Assembly (NCBI GenBank): GCA_963920705.1
Contig: OY987237.1
Span: 4,804,601-4,868,600, forward strand
Length of the DNA: 64,000 bases
Reading direction: 5' to 3'
Source: Odiellus spinosus
Taxonomy: Eukaryota > Arthropoda > Arachnida > Opiliones > Phalangiidae
Shown here piece by piece: positions 1 through 10,200 of this stretch. How positions within the stretch are numbered: position 1 is the first letter of the stretch; every line of letters starts with the position of its first letter. Made by a program: the position numbers and the translations under genes. The notes under the pieces were generated by a model. The model saw only the letters and a program-made list of their open reading frames with translations. It searched no databases and was not told the DNA's origin.

Positions 1-113
1 GTTTGTTGATGACCCGTATTCAAAACACCCGCCCCCCCTCCATTACACTCAAAGAGCGAAATATTTATGGACGGCCAATTGCATAACAATGATCAAATAC
101 AGATTTCTCTTCT

Positions 114-410
114 ATGTATAGAGTACAAGCTACAAAGATACCAAAATTGCAATGCAGATCGGGGGACCGTTTCCTGCGCTGCATACACCATGTCTATGCT
201 GGCAATGCTGTATTTCAAAATGGCTCATCAGCCAATGAGTGCGTCAAAGTATCACCTTGGCAAAAATCAGATGATGAAAATTCAGGATCAGCGGGAGATA
301 CTAGCAGTAGCGCAGTTTCTTCTGACTACGATGATGAACGACGATCCAAAAAAATGTACCATACGCTTACTTATGCCGAAATTATGTCACATATTTTTCA
401 TGATTGTTAG
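114..410 (+). CDS. Short acidic/serine-rich ORF, unidentified
   Basis: A 98-codon ORF opens just after a possible acceptor (ATACAG near 100). Its middle is serine- and acid-rich (SDDENSGSAGDTSSSAVSSD) and is followed by a basic patch (DDERRSKK). The composition resembles a disordered nuclear protein and the ORF at 538-907, so both may be parts of one decayed gene. No splice junction joins them in frame: the only nearby donor-like GTTAGC after codon 97 leaves the wrong phase. I do not recognise the family; a chance ORF is possible. Confidence 0.2.
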   Translation: MYRVQATKIPKLQCRSGDRFLRCIHHVYAGNAVFQNGSSANECVKVSPWQKSDDENSGSAGDTSSSAVSSDYDDERRSKKMYHTLTYAEIMSHIFHDC

Positions 411-537
411 CCCCTTCCCTTCCTCACAAATTTGATTGGTCGTCCGTAACTTCCCTGAGAGCGTGACATTATTTACAGCCCCTTACTAGTTTAATAGAAA
501 GCTAACTAAAATTTTCAAATCCAGAGATTACTGCAAT

Positions 538-907
538 ATGAAAGGAAACAAGACTGATGACGAGGACAATGCCTTCTCCTCCGTAGATTTCCACAAAAGC
601 GACAATGAAAGGCTAGAAAGCAACGGAACATCCTTACATCCCACAAAGTATAAATCCGCTATCCTACACCGTTATCTGTGCGATTCTACTGACTCAAGGA
701 GGAAATCTCATAAAAGGCCGCATTTGCAAAGAGATTTGCTCAAAACTGAAAGATTAGAGAATCCACGTACCAATTTAGGTATTAGCCTTGATATCGCGAA
801 GAAAATTCTGAATTTTAAACAAAAATCGTTTAGGTAAAAGAAAAGGATCTGATTCCGAAGATGACAATATGGATTCTAAGAGACCAAAGCAACATTGTGA
901 TAAGTAA
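538..907 (+). pseudogene. Frameshifted ORF ending in a nuclear-localisation-like segment
   Basis: The frame from ATG 538 encodes about 95 residues (start MKGNKTDDEDNAF, later ISLDIAKKILNFKQ) and stops at 837. The adjacent frame, overlapping at the A-run near 820-826, continues with GKRKGSDSEDDNMDSKRPKQ and stops at 907. That tail looks like a bipartite nuclear localisation signal and is too biased to be an accident, so the two frames probably belonged to one ORF that is now offset by a one-base change in the A-run. An acceptor (ATCCAG) sits just upstream at about 523. Family unknown; a sequencing error is as possible as a pseudogene. Confidence 0.3.
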
Positions 908-1297
908 GAATATTCTTACATCCTGCCATTTCTAGCTAGTATACGATAACAGCAGTGGACTATAGCTGGAAATAGGGCACCCCTGATGCCATTCCTATCG
1001 TAAATTGATAACTATTTTTTCAATTCAGCATTTTGACAACTGAAAGAGAATATTCCGAGCTTGAGGCTGCTGAAGTTTTGACAAATTTGTCAAGAAGTTC
1101 AAATTACATATACAAACACGTCTACCCAACCAAAACTAATAACGTTTCGTCTTTATCTTATTCAAACTGAATACCTGTAACTTAATCCTAGGGGGTTTCA
1201 CATCTTCCAAAACATTTCCATATCAAAAAATGGTTAGCAATGAACCCATAAAAAACATTTACCCTGATATTAAAAAAAAAATTTTCAACTCACACAC
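908..1297. other. Non-coding AT-rich stretch
   Basis: No ORF, RNA gene or clear repeat was seen between the frameshifted ORF and the tandem repeat. Confidence 0.5.
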
Positions 1298-1458
1298 CGT
1301 CGAATCCAGCGACGAATAGGTTAAACCAATTATCCAATAGTTGAAACTCGTCGAATCCAGCGTCGATTAGGTTAATCCAATTATTCAATAGTTGAAACTC
1401 ATCGAATCCAGAAACGATTAGGTTAATCCAATTATCCAATAGTTGAAACTCGTTGAAT
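1298..1458. repeat. 51-bp tandem repeat, three copies
   Basis: Three consecutive units begin CGTCGAATCCAG, pass through AGGTTAAWCCAATTATCCAA and end AGTTGAAACT, with a few substitutions per unit. A fourth copy starts at 1451 and stops after about 8 bp. Confidence 0.85.
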
Positions 1459-2675
1459 AACACATCCTTAACACTTTACTTTTTAGGTCCAAAATCCAAG
1501 ATTGAACACATAAAAACCGTTAGGCCTAAAATTGGCGCTTAAAATATGGTTAATAAAAAACACAAGAATCTCTCCACTTGGCTTTTTAGAAGGTTATGCG
1601 ACCAATAATTAGCTAGTCCACAGTTCAAAAAATACTTTTTTTACCGTATTAGATTAAATTAGACTCTTGAATATGTAATTAAAACATTTAAAACGCGAGA
1701 ATAAAAACCGCTGCTTAAAACCAGTTCGGCCCGGTTAGGGAATCCCGCGGCTTCGCGCCCAAACTCCTACAGGTAGGGAGGAGAACTGGGTGATGAAAAT
1801 TGCAATCCGGTTGAGAGCGGCACCTATCGGACACCTTTTAAGAAATAGATATTTTGGCGGAAAATTTAAAATATTGTGTTCCCTTTTTGATCTGGAAATG
1901 TAGTATGAAGCAGTATGGCCATTTATTAGTTTTTCTAGCCAAAATCTTTTACAAATTACTTTTAAATACTAATTGGTTCAACCAATTAATCCTAGGTTCA
2001 AAAATTCACAAAATTAATAGAACTCATTCAAGCACAAATGGGTGCAAAATTCTTGGAAATTGTAAAAACTTAAAACCTTTTGTCACAATTAATAGGAAGA
2101 ACCTATGCTGTGATGTATAAGTTTTATCATTACAAATAATACTAGAATAAGGAGGAGGCATAATTTTTTGGATGAAATATCTGATGAATGGTGATCAGAA
2201 TGATTAATCTCAATACGGAGAATTGAGGCATCTAAAGTTCTCCAATTTTCACCTTCTAAATTCCAAATTTTACTGTTCAGGTTGAAAGAAACTGTAGACT
2301 TAACTCCTTAAATAATTATATAGGCATGCAGACTGATTTGCATGACTCGCACTTTGATTATGACTAACCACCTTTACAAGAACTAATAATTTCTGCTATG
2401 AACTAACATGACTGCCTAACTCTACCTATAATTTTCTATACTCTTTCTAAAGCCTTATTTTCTTGTACAGACTTTCAATATAACAAAAACTAATGATCTA
2501 ATTACAAATTGTGTTTTAATTGAAAATTATTTACTAACTTTTTGCCATATTCCTATCTTGAGATTGTGAAGTGTATGGTACTAGAATTTAATACATAACA
2601 AAATAACACACTTAATTGTCCTTAATTCAAGAGTGGCATGGTCTATAGCTATTAAAGTGGTCATAATTTATCTAT
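1459..2675. other. Non-coding stretch with one GC-rich island
   Basis: Mostly AT-rich with no supported gene. A GC-rich block at about 1720-1830, containing CCCGCGGCTTCGCGCCC, stands out from its surroundings and probably marks an inserted element. No terminal repeats were recognised. An 88-codon ORF at 1854-2120 is low complexity and was not accepted. Confidence 0.4.
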
Positions 2676-2780
2676 GCAAGGGTGTGACCTATTTTACACC
2701 ATCAAAGACATTTGTCAAAATATAATTATAAGGCCTAACTAGGCTCCGCCCCTGCATTACCGAAATAAGACCCCTTTAAA
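2676..2780 (+). repeat. Dispersed ~110-bp repeat, copy 1
   Basis: Contains TATTTTACACCATCAAAG, then ATAAGGCCTAACTAGGCTCC and AAGACCCCTTTAAAG. The same order of blocks recurs at 4436-4558 and 5405-5520. It runs directly into the foldback element at 2775. Confidence 0.7.
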
Positions 2781-2977
2781 GCAACTGGCGTCTCTAGAGT
2801 TTCTCCTAAATTCCTGCTTTTCGGCTACACAATTAATTTACCTTACCAAAGGCAGGAGGGAGGGATTTATAAGTGTATGTGGGTCCCTTTGGCTCCTGCC
2901 TTTGGTAAGGCATATTTGGCGTGCATCAGGGAAGAGACTTTCACAGGGGCTCCTCCAGAACCGCCAGTTGCTTTAAG
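2775..2977. mobile_element. Foldback element (MITE-like)
   Basis: Outer arms TTTAAAGCAACTGGCG (2775-2790) and its inverted match CGCCAGTTGCTTTAAG (2962-2977) enclose a perfect 17-bp inner pair (CTTACCAAAGGCAGGAG and complement). Elements with similar ends lie at 14918-15117 and 22581-22729. No protein is encoded, so it would be non-autonomous. Confidence 0.6.
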
Positions 2978-3530
2978 ATTAATGTAAATTACCAGCCTGA
3001 ATTTTAGCAATGCATGATTTCGCATATTTTAAATATTTTCAACTAGATATCAGAATCGGTTTGAAATTTTACTCCAAACCAAGCTAAACTCACTCTTATC
3101 TCTATGCTTATGGTTGAGAGCACAACTTTGTAATAATATACTAAATACGACTTTGATAATGACTGACTTGTTAATTTATTTAATCTGTGGCATGTTTTGA
3201 TTGATTTTTCTATAACTAACTAGCAGATTAACACGCTTTTTTCAATTTTAACAGCATATTATTGGTCAACCATTTCCATTTCAAAATTTTTCAACATTTG
3301 ACCATAACCTCACTTCATCGTTGCGAGGTTTTTGAAGCAATATCATTCTTCATCGGGTATTTCATCGAATAATTATGTCAACTCCAAGCAAAATTAAATA
3401 TTTAACCAGAAGCATATAAAATATATGATATAAACTTTAAATGCCTGATTTTTAAATTTAGCAAAGCCTTCAAAATACCATAGAAAATAGTTTTATCACA
3501 GGTTCATACATGGCTGTAATTTGGAAGAAC

Positions 3531-3579
3531 GAGTCTGAAAATATCCATAGTATTTAATACTATGGATATTTTCAGACTC
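3531..3579. repeat. Near-perfect 24-bp palindrome
   Basis: GAGTCTGAAAATATCCATAG plus TATT is followed after a single T by its exact reverse complement. A one-base centre is too tight for a microRNA hairpin; cruciform DNA, a recent fold-back event or an assembly artefact are all possible. Confidence 0.8.
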
Positions 3580-4435
3580 ATAATGGGAAAATAAGTAAAA
3601 TTCATTAAAAATATTACAATTACTCGACTCTAGTTGAATTATAATAGGAAGGACATAAATATACAGCAAATATGAAATCAAAGACAAAATGCAATCCGAG
3701 ATCATATTTAATTTCTAAAAAGGGTAGTCAAACTCATAAAAAATGGCCATATTGCTTTACAAAGTTGATGTTTAACTGTAAACCCCTAAAGAGGCGAAAA
3801 CTAACGATTGTGATATATTTTTTTGTATAAAGTTCAAATCAGAATTTGTTACGGTGTTTTGCAAATGTGTGATTTTTGCCAGTTAATTCTGTAATTTTTT
3901 TTTAATATTATACATAGAAAATTGATAAACACATTTTTTAAACATTATAAAGTATATTTTTTATTTAAATGACAACAATATTTTTAAAATCTGTCATCAA
4001 TAATAATTATCAAAAATACATTACAGCTAGATTACAGGGTATTTACTACAAAAAATATTATTAAATTTCTAAATATATCTATGTTCAGTTATTGCATTAA
4101 AATTTTGGCCTTTTATTATTACAAAAAAGGCCCAAGTATAACGTAGAATAAGCCTAATTTTTAACTATTATATATAAATTCACTTGGTTTATCATGAGCA
4201 TATTTTACACCACCCTTTAATAAAGCAAGACTCTACCCATGGGGACGTTATAGCAATGAGGAAAAAATATCATTTAAATAATTGGCTCGCGAAAATTAGT
4301 GAAATTGGTCTGAAATGAGCTTAAAAATCCATGTTAATGCATTTATTCGAAAATTTGGACCCCCATATGACTCTAAATTTAATTCTTAGACTACCCAGTA
4401 TCATAAACTATATTACAAGTCGTCAGCCCATGCAA
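3580..4435. other. Non-coding AT-rich stretch
   Basis: No gene was seen. TTTTACACCACCCTTTAATAAAG near 4202 resembles a fragment of the dispersed repeat. Confidence 0.4.
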
Positions 4436-4558
4436 GATAGGCTCTGCAGGGACTGTACACCATCAAAGCCATTCAAGGTCATAGGTCAAATTATAAGGCA
4501 AATAACTGTTGATTAGGCTCTACCCCTCCATAGCTAAATTAGGACCCCTTTAAAGGGA
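4436..4558 (+). repeat. Dispersed ~110-bp repeat, copy 2
   Basis: Shares ACACCATCAAAG, the ATAAGGCAAATAACTG block, TTAGGCTCTACCCCTCC and AGGACCCCTTTAAAGGG with the copies at 2676 and 5405. Confidence 0.7.
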
Positions 4559-5404
4559 CCCCAAGGTTATTACAAAGAAGACGATTCGTGTACTTTAATG
4601 AGTGTGTTTCTTTCATCCAATAAGAAGTAATCTAAACTCGAGGTCACTTTGGGTTTGCTGGCCAAAATGAGACCCTGTCTCTCTCTCAAGTGATTAAATA
4701 AATGAATTAAAAATAAGATGAAAAGCAAATAATTTTCATTGGGGGGGGGGGGTATGAGTCTTGGTTTGATTAAAAAGCACTAAAAAATTATTAATTGGGC
4801 GTTTCACTATTTTGTTAGCCTTTATTATGGGCAAGAGAGTTCATATAGTGGCTATATATTATGTCATACATACGAGGATTTATTCATCTCAACATTTTAA
4901 AGTCATTTAAATATGAAACAAAAATAATCTTCATTTTAAGTCTTATTCCTTATTTCTCTTCGCGTTCCAGATAATTTATGATAATTATTATTGTTTAGGA
5001 CAATACCCTACGCATATAGAGTAGTATCGTTTAGGTGGGGCATGCACTAATTGTAAGCCCCTCGCTCCTTTGCCATTTTTTGTCCTCTATCTGGGAGCGT
5101 TTTTAACTCCTAGACTCAGCCTAGGTGATGGGTGAGACTAGTGACTAGTCTTGTAAATCGTAGTAGAGTAGTGGCGTTTAGACAGAGTTTTTCTAACTCT
5201 CCTACATCGTGTTTCTGTCCTCTATCTTTGACAAATGCCCCTACTATAAAGTATTATAAAAATTGGATATTCCAAAGGCTCTAATGGTATTTCTAAAGTA
5301 TCTAAACACAAAATAATCCTAAACTAACCATCATTAATTGGAATCTTGGACCAATAACCATTGTTATTACTACCAAATAACCTTATTAAAGGGTTCGTGG
5401 TTAG
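4559..5404. other. Non-coding stretch
   Basis: No supported gene. It includes a poly-G run of 12 at about 4741. Confidence 0.4.
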
Positions 5405-5520
5405 GCTAGACAGGGACGGGACCTATTTTATACCATCAAAGGCACTCTATGTAAAATTAAAAGGCAGATAACATGACTAGGCTTCGCCCTTGTATAGTCG
5501 AATTACGACCCTTTTAAATC
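5405..5520 (+). repeat. Dispersed ~110-bp repeat, copy 3
   Basis: Shares GGGACCTATTTTATACC, ATCAAAGGCA, AAAAGGCAGATAACATGACT and CTAGGCTTCGCCC with the copies at 2676 and 4436. Confidence 0.7.
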
Positions 5521-7158
5521 TTAAGAAACTCATTCAAAATAAAAATCAAGATATCAAAAGTTTTCCAAACCCTGATTCGTCCTTATTTAGATAATTAAAA
5601 TCATTTCCTTGACTCAGAGAGCTTACATAAAATTATCCCGATTATTGAACAGATTTGTACAAATATCTATAAAAATATCTACCTAAATTTGAGCGCGATG
5701 CCGAGTAAAATACTAAAAAACTTTATCGTAAAAATTAACAAGGAACATAAAAGATATTAATGTATAGCTAAATATGTAATTGAACTAAAAAGTAAAAACC
5801 CTAAGACAATTTTTTTTTTTAGTTTTTAGTCACAAATTCAACGTATTTACGATGGTATTTCCTTATTTTTAAGCAGAGCCATCTGGAAAGCCAGTTTTGT
5901 TGCGACTTTGAACGTAAAGTTTAACATTTTCGAGTATTTCGTTTTTAGCCTGAAATATTTATCGAGGCATTTTGTTTTAGAACTAGTGTTTTTTTTTTTG
6001 GCGTTTAAAAGAACGAACATTGTGGCATCCGCAAACCAATTTCCATTACCTGAATGGGTTCGTGATTTATACCGTATTTGCAAGTGTGCGAGTAATGAAT
6101 TCATGCGTGAAAAGCGGAGGCAAAAAAAAAAAAAAAAACAAAAAACATTCACCCGTGACTGCAATTTGCAGAATTTGCGGTGGCTGGCATAATCGAGTGC
6201 AACTTAGATGTAAGCTGCAAAAATTGCGGTTGAAATTTGATCTTTTATCATGGTGGTTATCCCAATAACCGTATTAATGATTAGTTTAGTATCTTTGATT
6301 TTAGGACAAATTAATAAGCAACTTAAGTGAATTAGCGCTAGCTAACCAAGGCATTTTTTAGTATTATTTAAGGCTGAGTGAATAAGACTTTAATTTAACA
6401 TTTTCATATTTTCTTTAAGCCTTTGTCAAGTTTTCAAAATTTGGTTTAAGCCTAAGCCTTTGACATTTTTAACTATTTATTTTAAGCCTTTGTCGAGTTT
6501 TTCGAATTTAATTTAAGCCATTCAAACTCCTTAATGCGTATTAGGTTGACTAACAGTAGTAAAATGAGCAGTGAATGTGCTTATAGAAACTAATATTCGC
6601 TCAGCCCTGGTTTAAATTATAAAATTTGAAGCCAAACTGATGTTATAATTGCCAAACAAATACACGCTGGGAATTTTAGGAATCTACTGAAAGTTTTTCA
6701 GATAACACAAATTAACTTTAAATCTTATTTTTTTTTTTAAATAAGACTGATTTAAACTTAAAAGGATGAATGAAGTCAGACAATTAACAAGTGATTTTTC
6801 TATTTCGCAACCTTAAAATTTGGCCTTATTCAATATTAAAATAGAAATCAATTTTTAACTCACTCTAAAAGCAAAGAGTTTGAAATCTAGTGGAATCAGT
6901 GCCTCTAACCAATCACGCGAGTAACACCAGTTTCATTAAGTTAATGCTCCTGGGAGAAAATTTGAATTTTATATCGATGATATGCTTAATATTTTACCAG
7001 AAACAAGAGAGAAGTTATCAAGAGATGATGCGATGCCATCAATGAGGCAATTTATAGCCTTGCTTTTTTTCATTACCTTAAGTGTGTGAAGCCAAATGGT
7101 AGCGCGCCCTAACCCAACCCAAAGTAACCCAAGTGAGGGAATCGCCCCATTGAGTGGT
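5521..7158. other. AT-rich stretch beyond the 3' end of the ITPRID-like gene
   Basis: ORFs at 5847-6268 on both strands overlap a poly-A run and are not accepted. At 6410-6525 the phrase TTAAGCCTTTGTCRAGTTTT recurs about three times as a degenerate tandem repeat. The part just below 7159 would be the 3' UTR of the minus-strand gene. Confidence 0.35.
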
Positions 7159-7248
7159 TCAACAATAAATTGAATAAGGAAAATCACTAATAATAGTCTT
7201 CATTCTTCCTTTAAAGGAATAAATTTTGCGATTATCTACACGCATTGT
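7159..7248 (-). CDS. ITPRID: ITPRID-like, candidate last exon
   Basis: Acceptor TTCTTTCAG is followed by 29 codons (starting TMRVDNRKIYSF) and TGA. The phase fits the preceding donor. The peptide is basic and unlike anything I recall at the vertebrate C-terminus, so this exon is a fit by splice sites only. Confidence 0.45.
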   Translation of the reverse strand, partial: TMRVDNRKIYSFKGRMKTIISDFPYSIYC

Positions 7249-10200
7249 CTGAAAGAACTTTTAACTACAATAGCGTATGAATAATAAAGTAAAAATATAA
7301 TGTATTACCTCTTGAATGAGCTGCTTAAACTTTAAGTGTTGTGATTGTTGATCAATCTGCAATTGTTGCCTAAGTAGAGAAAGTTCGCTGACCATGAAAT
7401 CCACCATATTTTGATCTTTAGCTTCGTTTCCTTCAAAATGTTTAGGGGAGGCTGCTCTGTCTTCGGATACGCAAGCAACTTCATCTAATTGTTTGCATAA
7501 AGCTCCTTGTTCTCGAAGTAAGTTTGACATCTAAGAAGGAGAGATCATATTAGAGTCCCGAATCGTAATACTCTTCAATTAGTTCAATAGATATTGATAT
7601 AGATTGATTATGGATAACAGACTCAAGAAACAAGTTATTTTTTAATAAATTTAAACGTTTTAAAGTTAAAATAAGAGTTATAACAATATAAAAATTTGCA
7701 ACAATTTATTTGTTATAATTTGTGGCGAATTATTAAAGCTGCAAAACTAGGCTTAAAGAAATTAGATTTATTTCAAAAGGACTTGATTGCTGTCGTCGCC
7801 AATGACAGTTTGTCTTTGAATATAAAGAGATGTTTGTTAGAAATAGCGAGCATGCTTTTGATATTTCAGTGGTTCATTTTTCTCGAGAATTTTTACAGTG
7901 TAAAATTGTTTTTGGCGGATTTAGGCTTAGCGAGTCTAGTCACGACCTTATACTATTAACTGTAAATTTCCATGAATCCTTTAAATTTGCGAGTTTTGAT
8001 ATGGTTTTTGAGCGTATTTTAACAGAATAAATTGATTAAAAATAACTATTGTTATCAGAGTCTAGTATCCCTTTAAAACTTTGATCATTTACCTGTTCAA
8101 TAGCGTGACTAAACCTGAAATTTAAGACGTGATAGTCTGACGGACTATTAGCTTTCACCAGGTTTATGTGTTGACTTAACAGCTCCTCCATTCTACCAAT
8201 TTCTCTGAAGATTTCGAGTCGTAAACGATGGACACTTTCGAGACTAGAGCTATATAGTGATGTTGAACTTTAATTTAAAATTCAAAGGCTTAGACGCGCC
8301 GATATCGAATAGACTTACATTTGATCGGCTGACAGTAAAGGGTATAAACGTAGAAATCTTAAGGAAGACGATTCCAGCTGTTGACTTTGCACTCGATATT
8401 GTTCGAGAGAGTGTTTCATGTTTTGTAGTTCGACTAAAGCTTGATTTTGCTAAAATTGAAAGGTTTAAAATGAAAAATTTCAAAACTATTTTATCAGGGT
8501 TTGTACGAGACTTTCGGGTTGAAAATCCCAGGCTTTTTCAGGTTATACTTAATTATTATTTGTACTAAAATCCGTAGATTTCTCACGGAGATACTTAGTC
8601 ATTACTTGCCTATCTAAGAGCCAGAGGAATAGTATGGTTTCTGTTTTATTTATTATCTCTCTGAACTACACTAGAGAACCCTCTAGGTTGCTTATCACAT
8701 GGACCATTGTAATACTGTATTGTTTCGTTACAAAACCTGAGTTTATACGATTTTTTTAAATACTTGACAATCAAGAAGTTTCTACAATTTTTTTTAAACC
8801 CTATCTTGGTGCAAACACGGTTTAAATCTGAATTAACTTACCGCAACAACGTCATCCTTAGCAAATGCAATATTTTGAGCTAATAAAGATTGCGAAGGTT
8901 GCGAAGGAGTGGTACACCACGTTGCTCTACGCCGCGTGAAATTCCTACTTTCCTCATTTATATCTTCAACACTGACCTGGCAAGAAGCGTCTGACCCATT
9001 TTTGGAACTAAAATAACAATATAGCATTGAAATTTACTTAACTACGATATTTAAAGCAGTGCGTACCATTCACAATCCAAGGTACCGGTTGAAGAGATTC
9101 TGGCACGAACATAGTTTTCGTTAGGAACATGGTCAGAGTTTGTCAATGTAGTCTGGCTGGATGATAACTTTCTGGACATTTGGTCAGTCATGGTCCATTG
9201 AAAGTGCCTTGGCAAGTTTCCTCCACCAATTGGAGCCCATTTACGAGCTGATGGTTGAGGATAGGATCCTTTTCTTAGATTATGCTTCTCAAAATGTGAT
9301 ACTGAGGAATTTGAGGAATGATTTCCATCGGTTATGGTTCCCGAGGAACTATTTCTTGACACGGATGAGGAAGAGGGCGAGAGCTGATTCGAATTTGAAC
9401 CGTGTGGCCACTGTTCATTAGGAGGTTGAAGACTGTATAAGGAAATGCTGGGGTCGGAGTATCGGCTTCTTTGACTAAAATTTGGGGATGGTGGTGGAGA
9501 AGACGCGATGGAAAGCTCTTCAGTTTGGTCATCACTCATGGAGTGCCAGGCTGTGACTTCTACAGGGGGGATTACTGTATGGGAATTACGAGGCGTGCTT
9601 TCTTCCACACTTGCAGATTCCTTGAATACAAATTATTTATGAGGTTAGCAGTCACGCAATTCCTAAAAGGTTAAGCTATATGTACGTACAAATTTTCCAG
9701 GCGGAGAACATAAATGACCATCCTCAAAACCACTACTTTCGGACAAACTTCCTACAATAATGAATTTAATTATAGTAGTTTACCTACGAATTAAAGGGAG
9801 AATGAAGCTTGACAACGATAAATTCCTTATTGTTAAAAAAGGCTTATTCATAACTAAAAACTTTTTATGCGGAAAATAGGCTTAACACGAATCCATATGG
9901 AGTTATAAGCCTTGCCGATGAACAACCTCAAACCAGTCACACTTCAAACTAGGTTTAAAGATATTCTCAGCTCTATTAGGGGCATGATTGTATTTCCTGC
10001 TAAAATTTATACAATAATGCCTTGCAAAGGTTGGAGGAGGAATTAACTGGACCAGAAGTTCCATCCCACTTGGCTAAATTTGCACTGGTGAATCTGTAAC
10101 GTGCGTACAATCAGTACCAAAATCAAAATTGAGCTGATCACATGAACCTCCAAGTCTACTAAACAAGGGGGGGCTATTTAACATGTTGTAAGGCTTCATT

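Noticed and set aside
3531-3579. microRNA precursor
   Set aside because: The arms are separated by a single base, leaving no loop.
5847-6268. Overlapping ORFs on both strands, one with FPLPEWVRDLYRICKCAS
   Set aside because: They cross a long poly-A/T run, have no splice context or recognised domain, and the strands compete; treated as chance.
8257-8568. 103-codon plus-strand ORF
   Set aside because: It lies opposite the coiled-coil exon 8449-8319, which has family similarity and matching splice phases.
9161-9674. Plus-strand ORFs of 67-86 codons
   Set aside because: Shadows of the minus-strand ITPRID exon 9620-9067.
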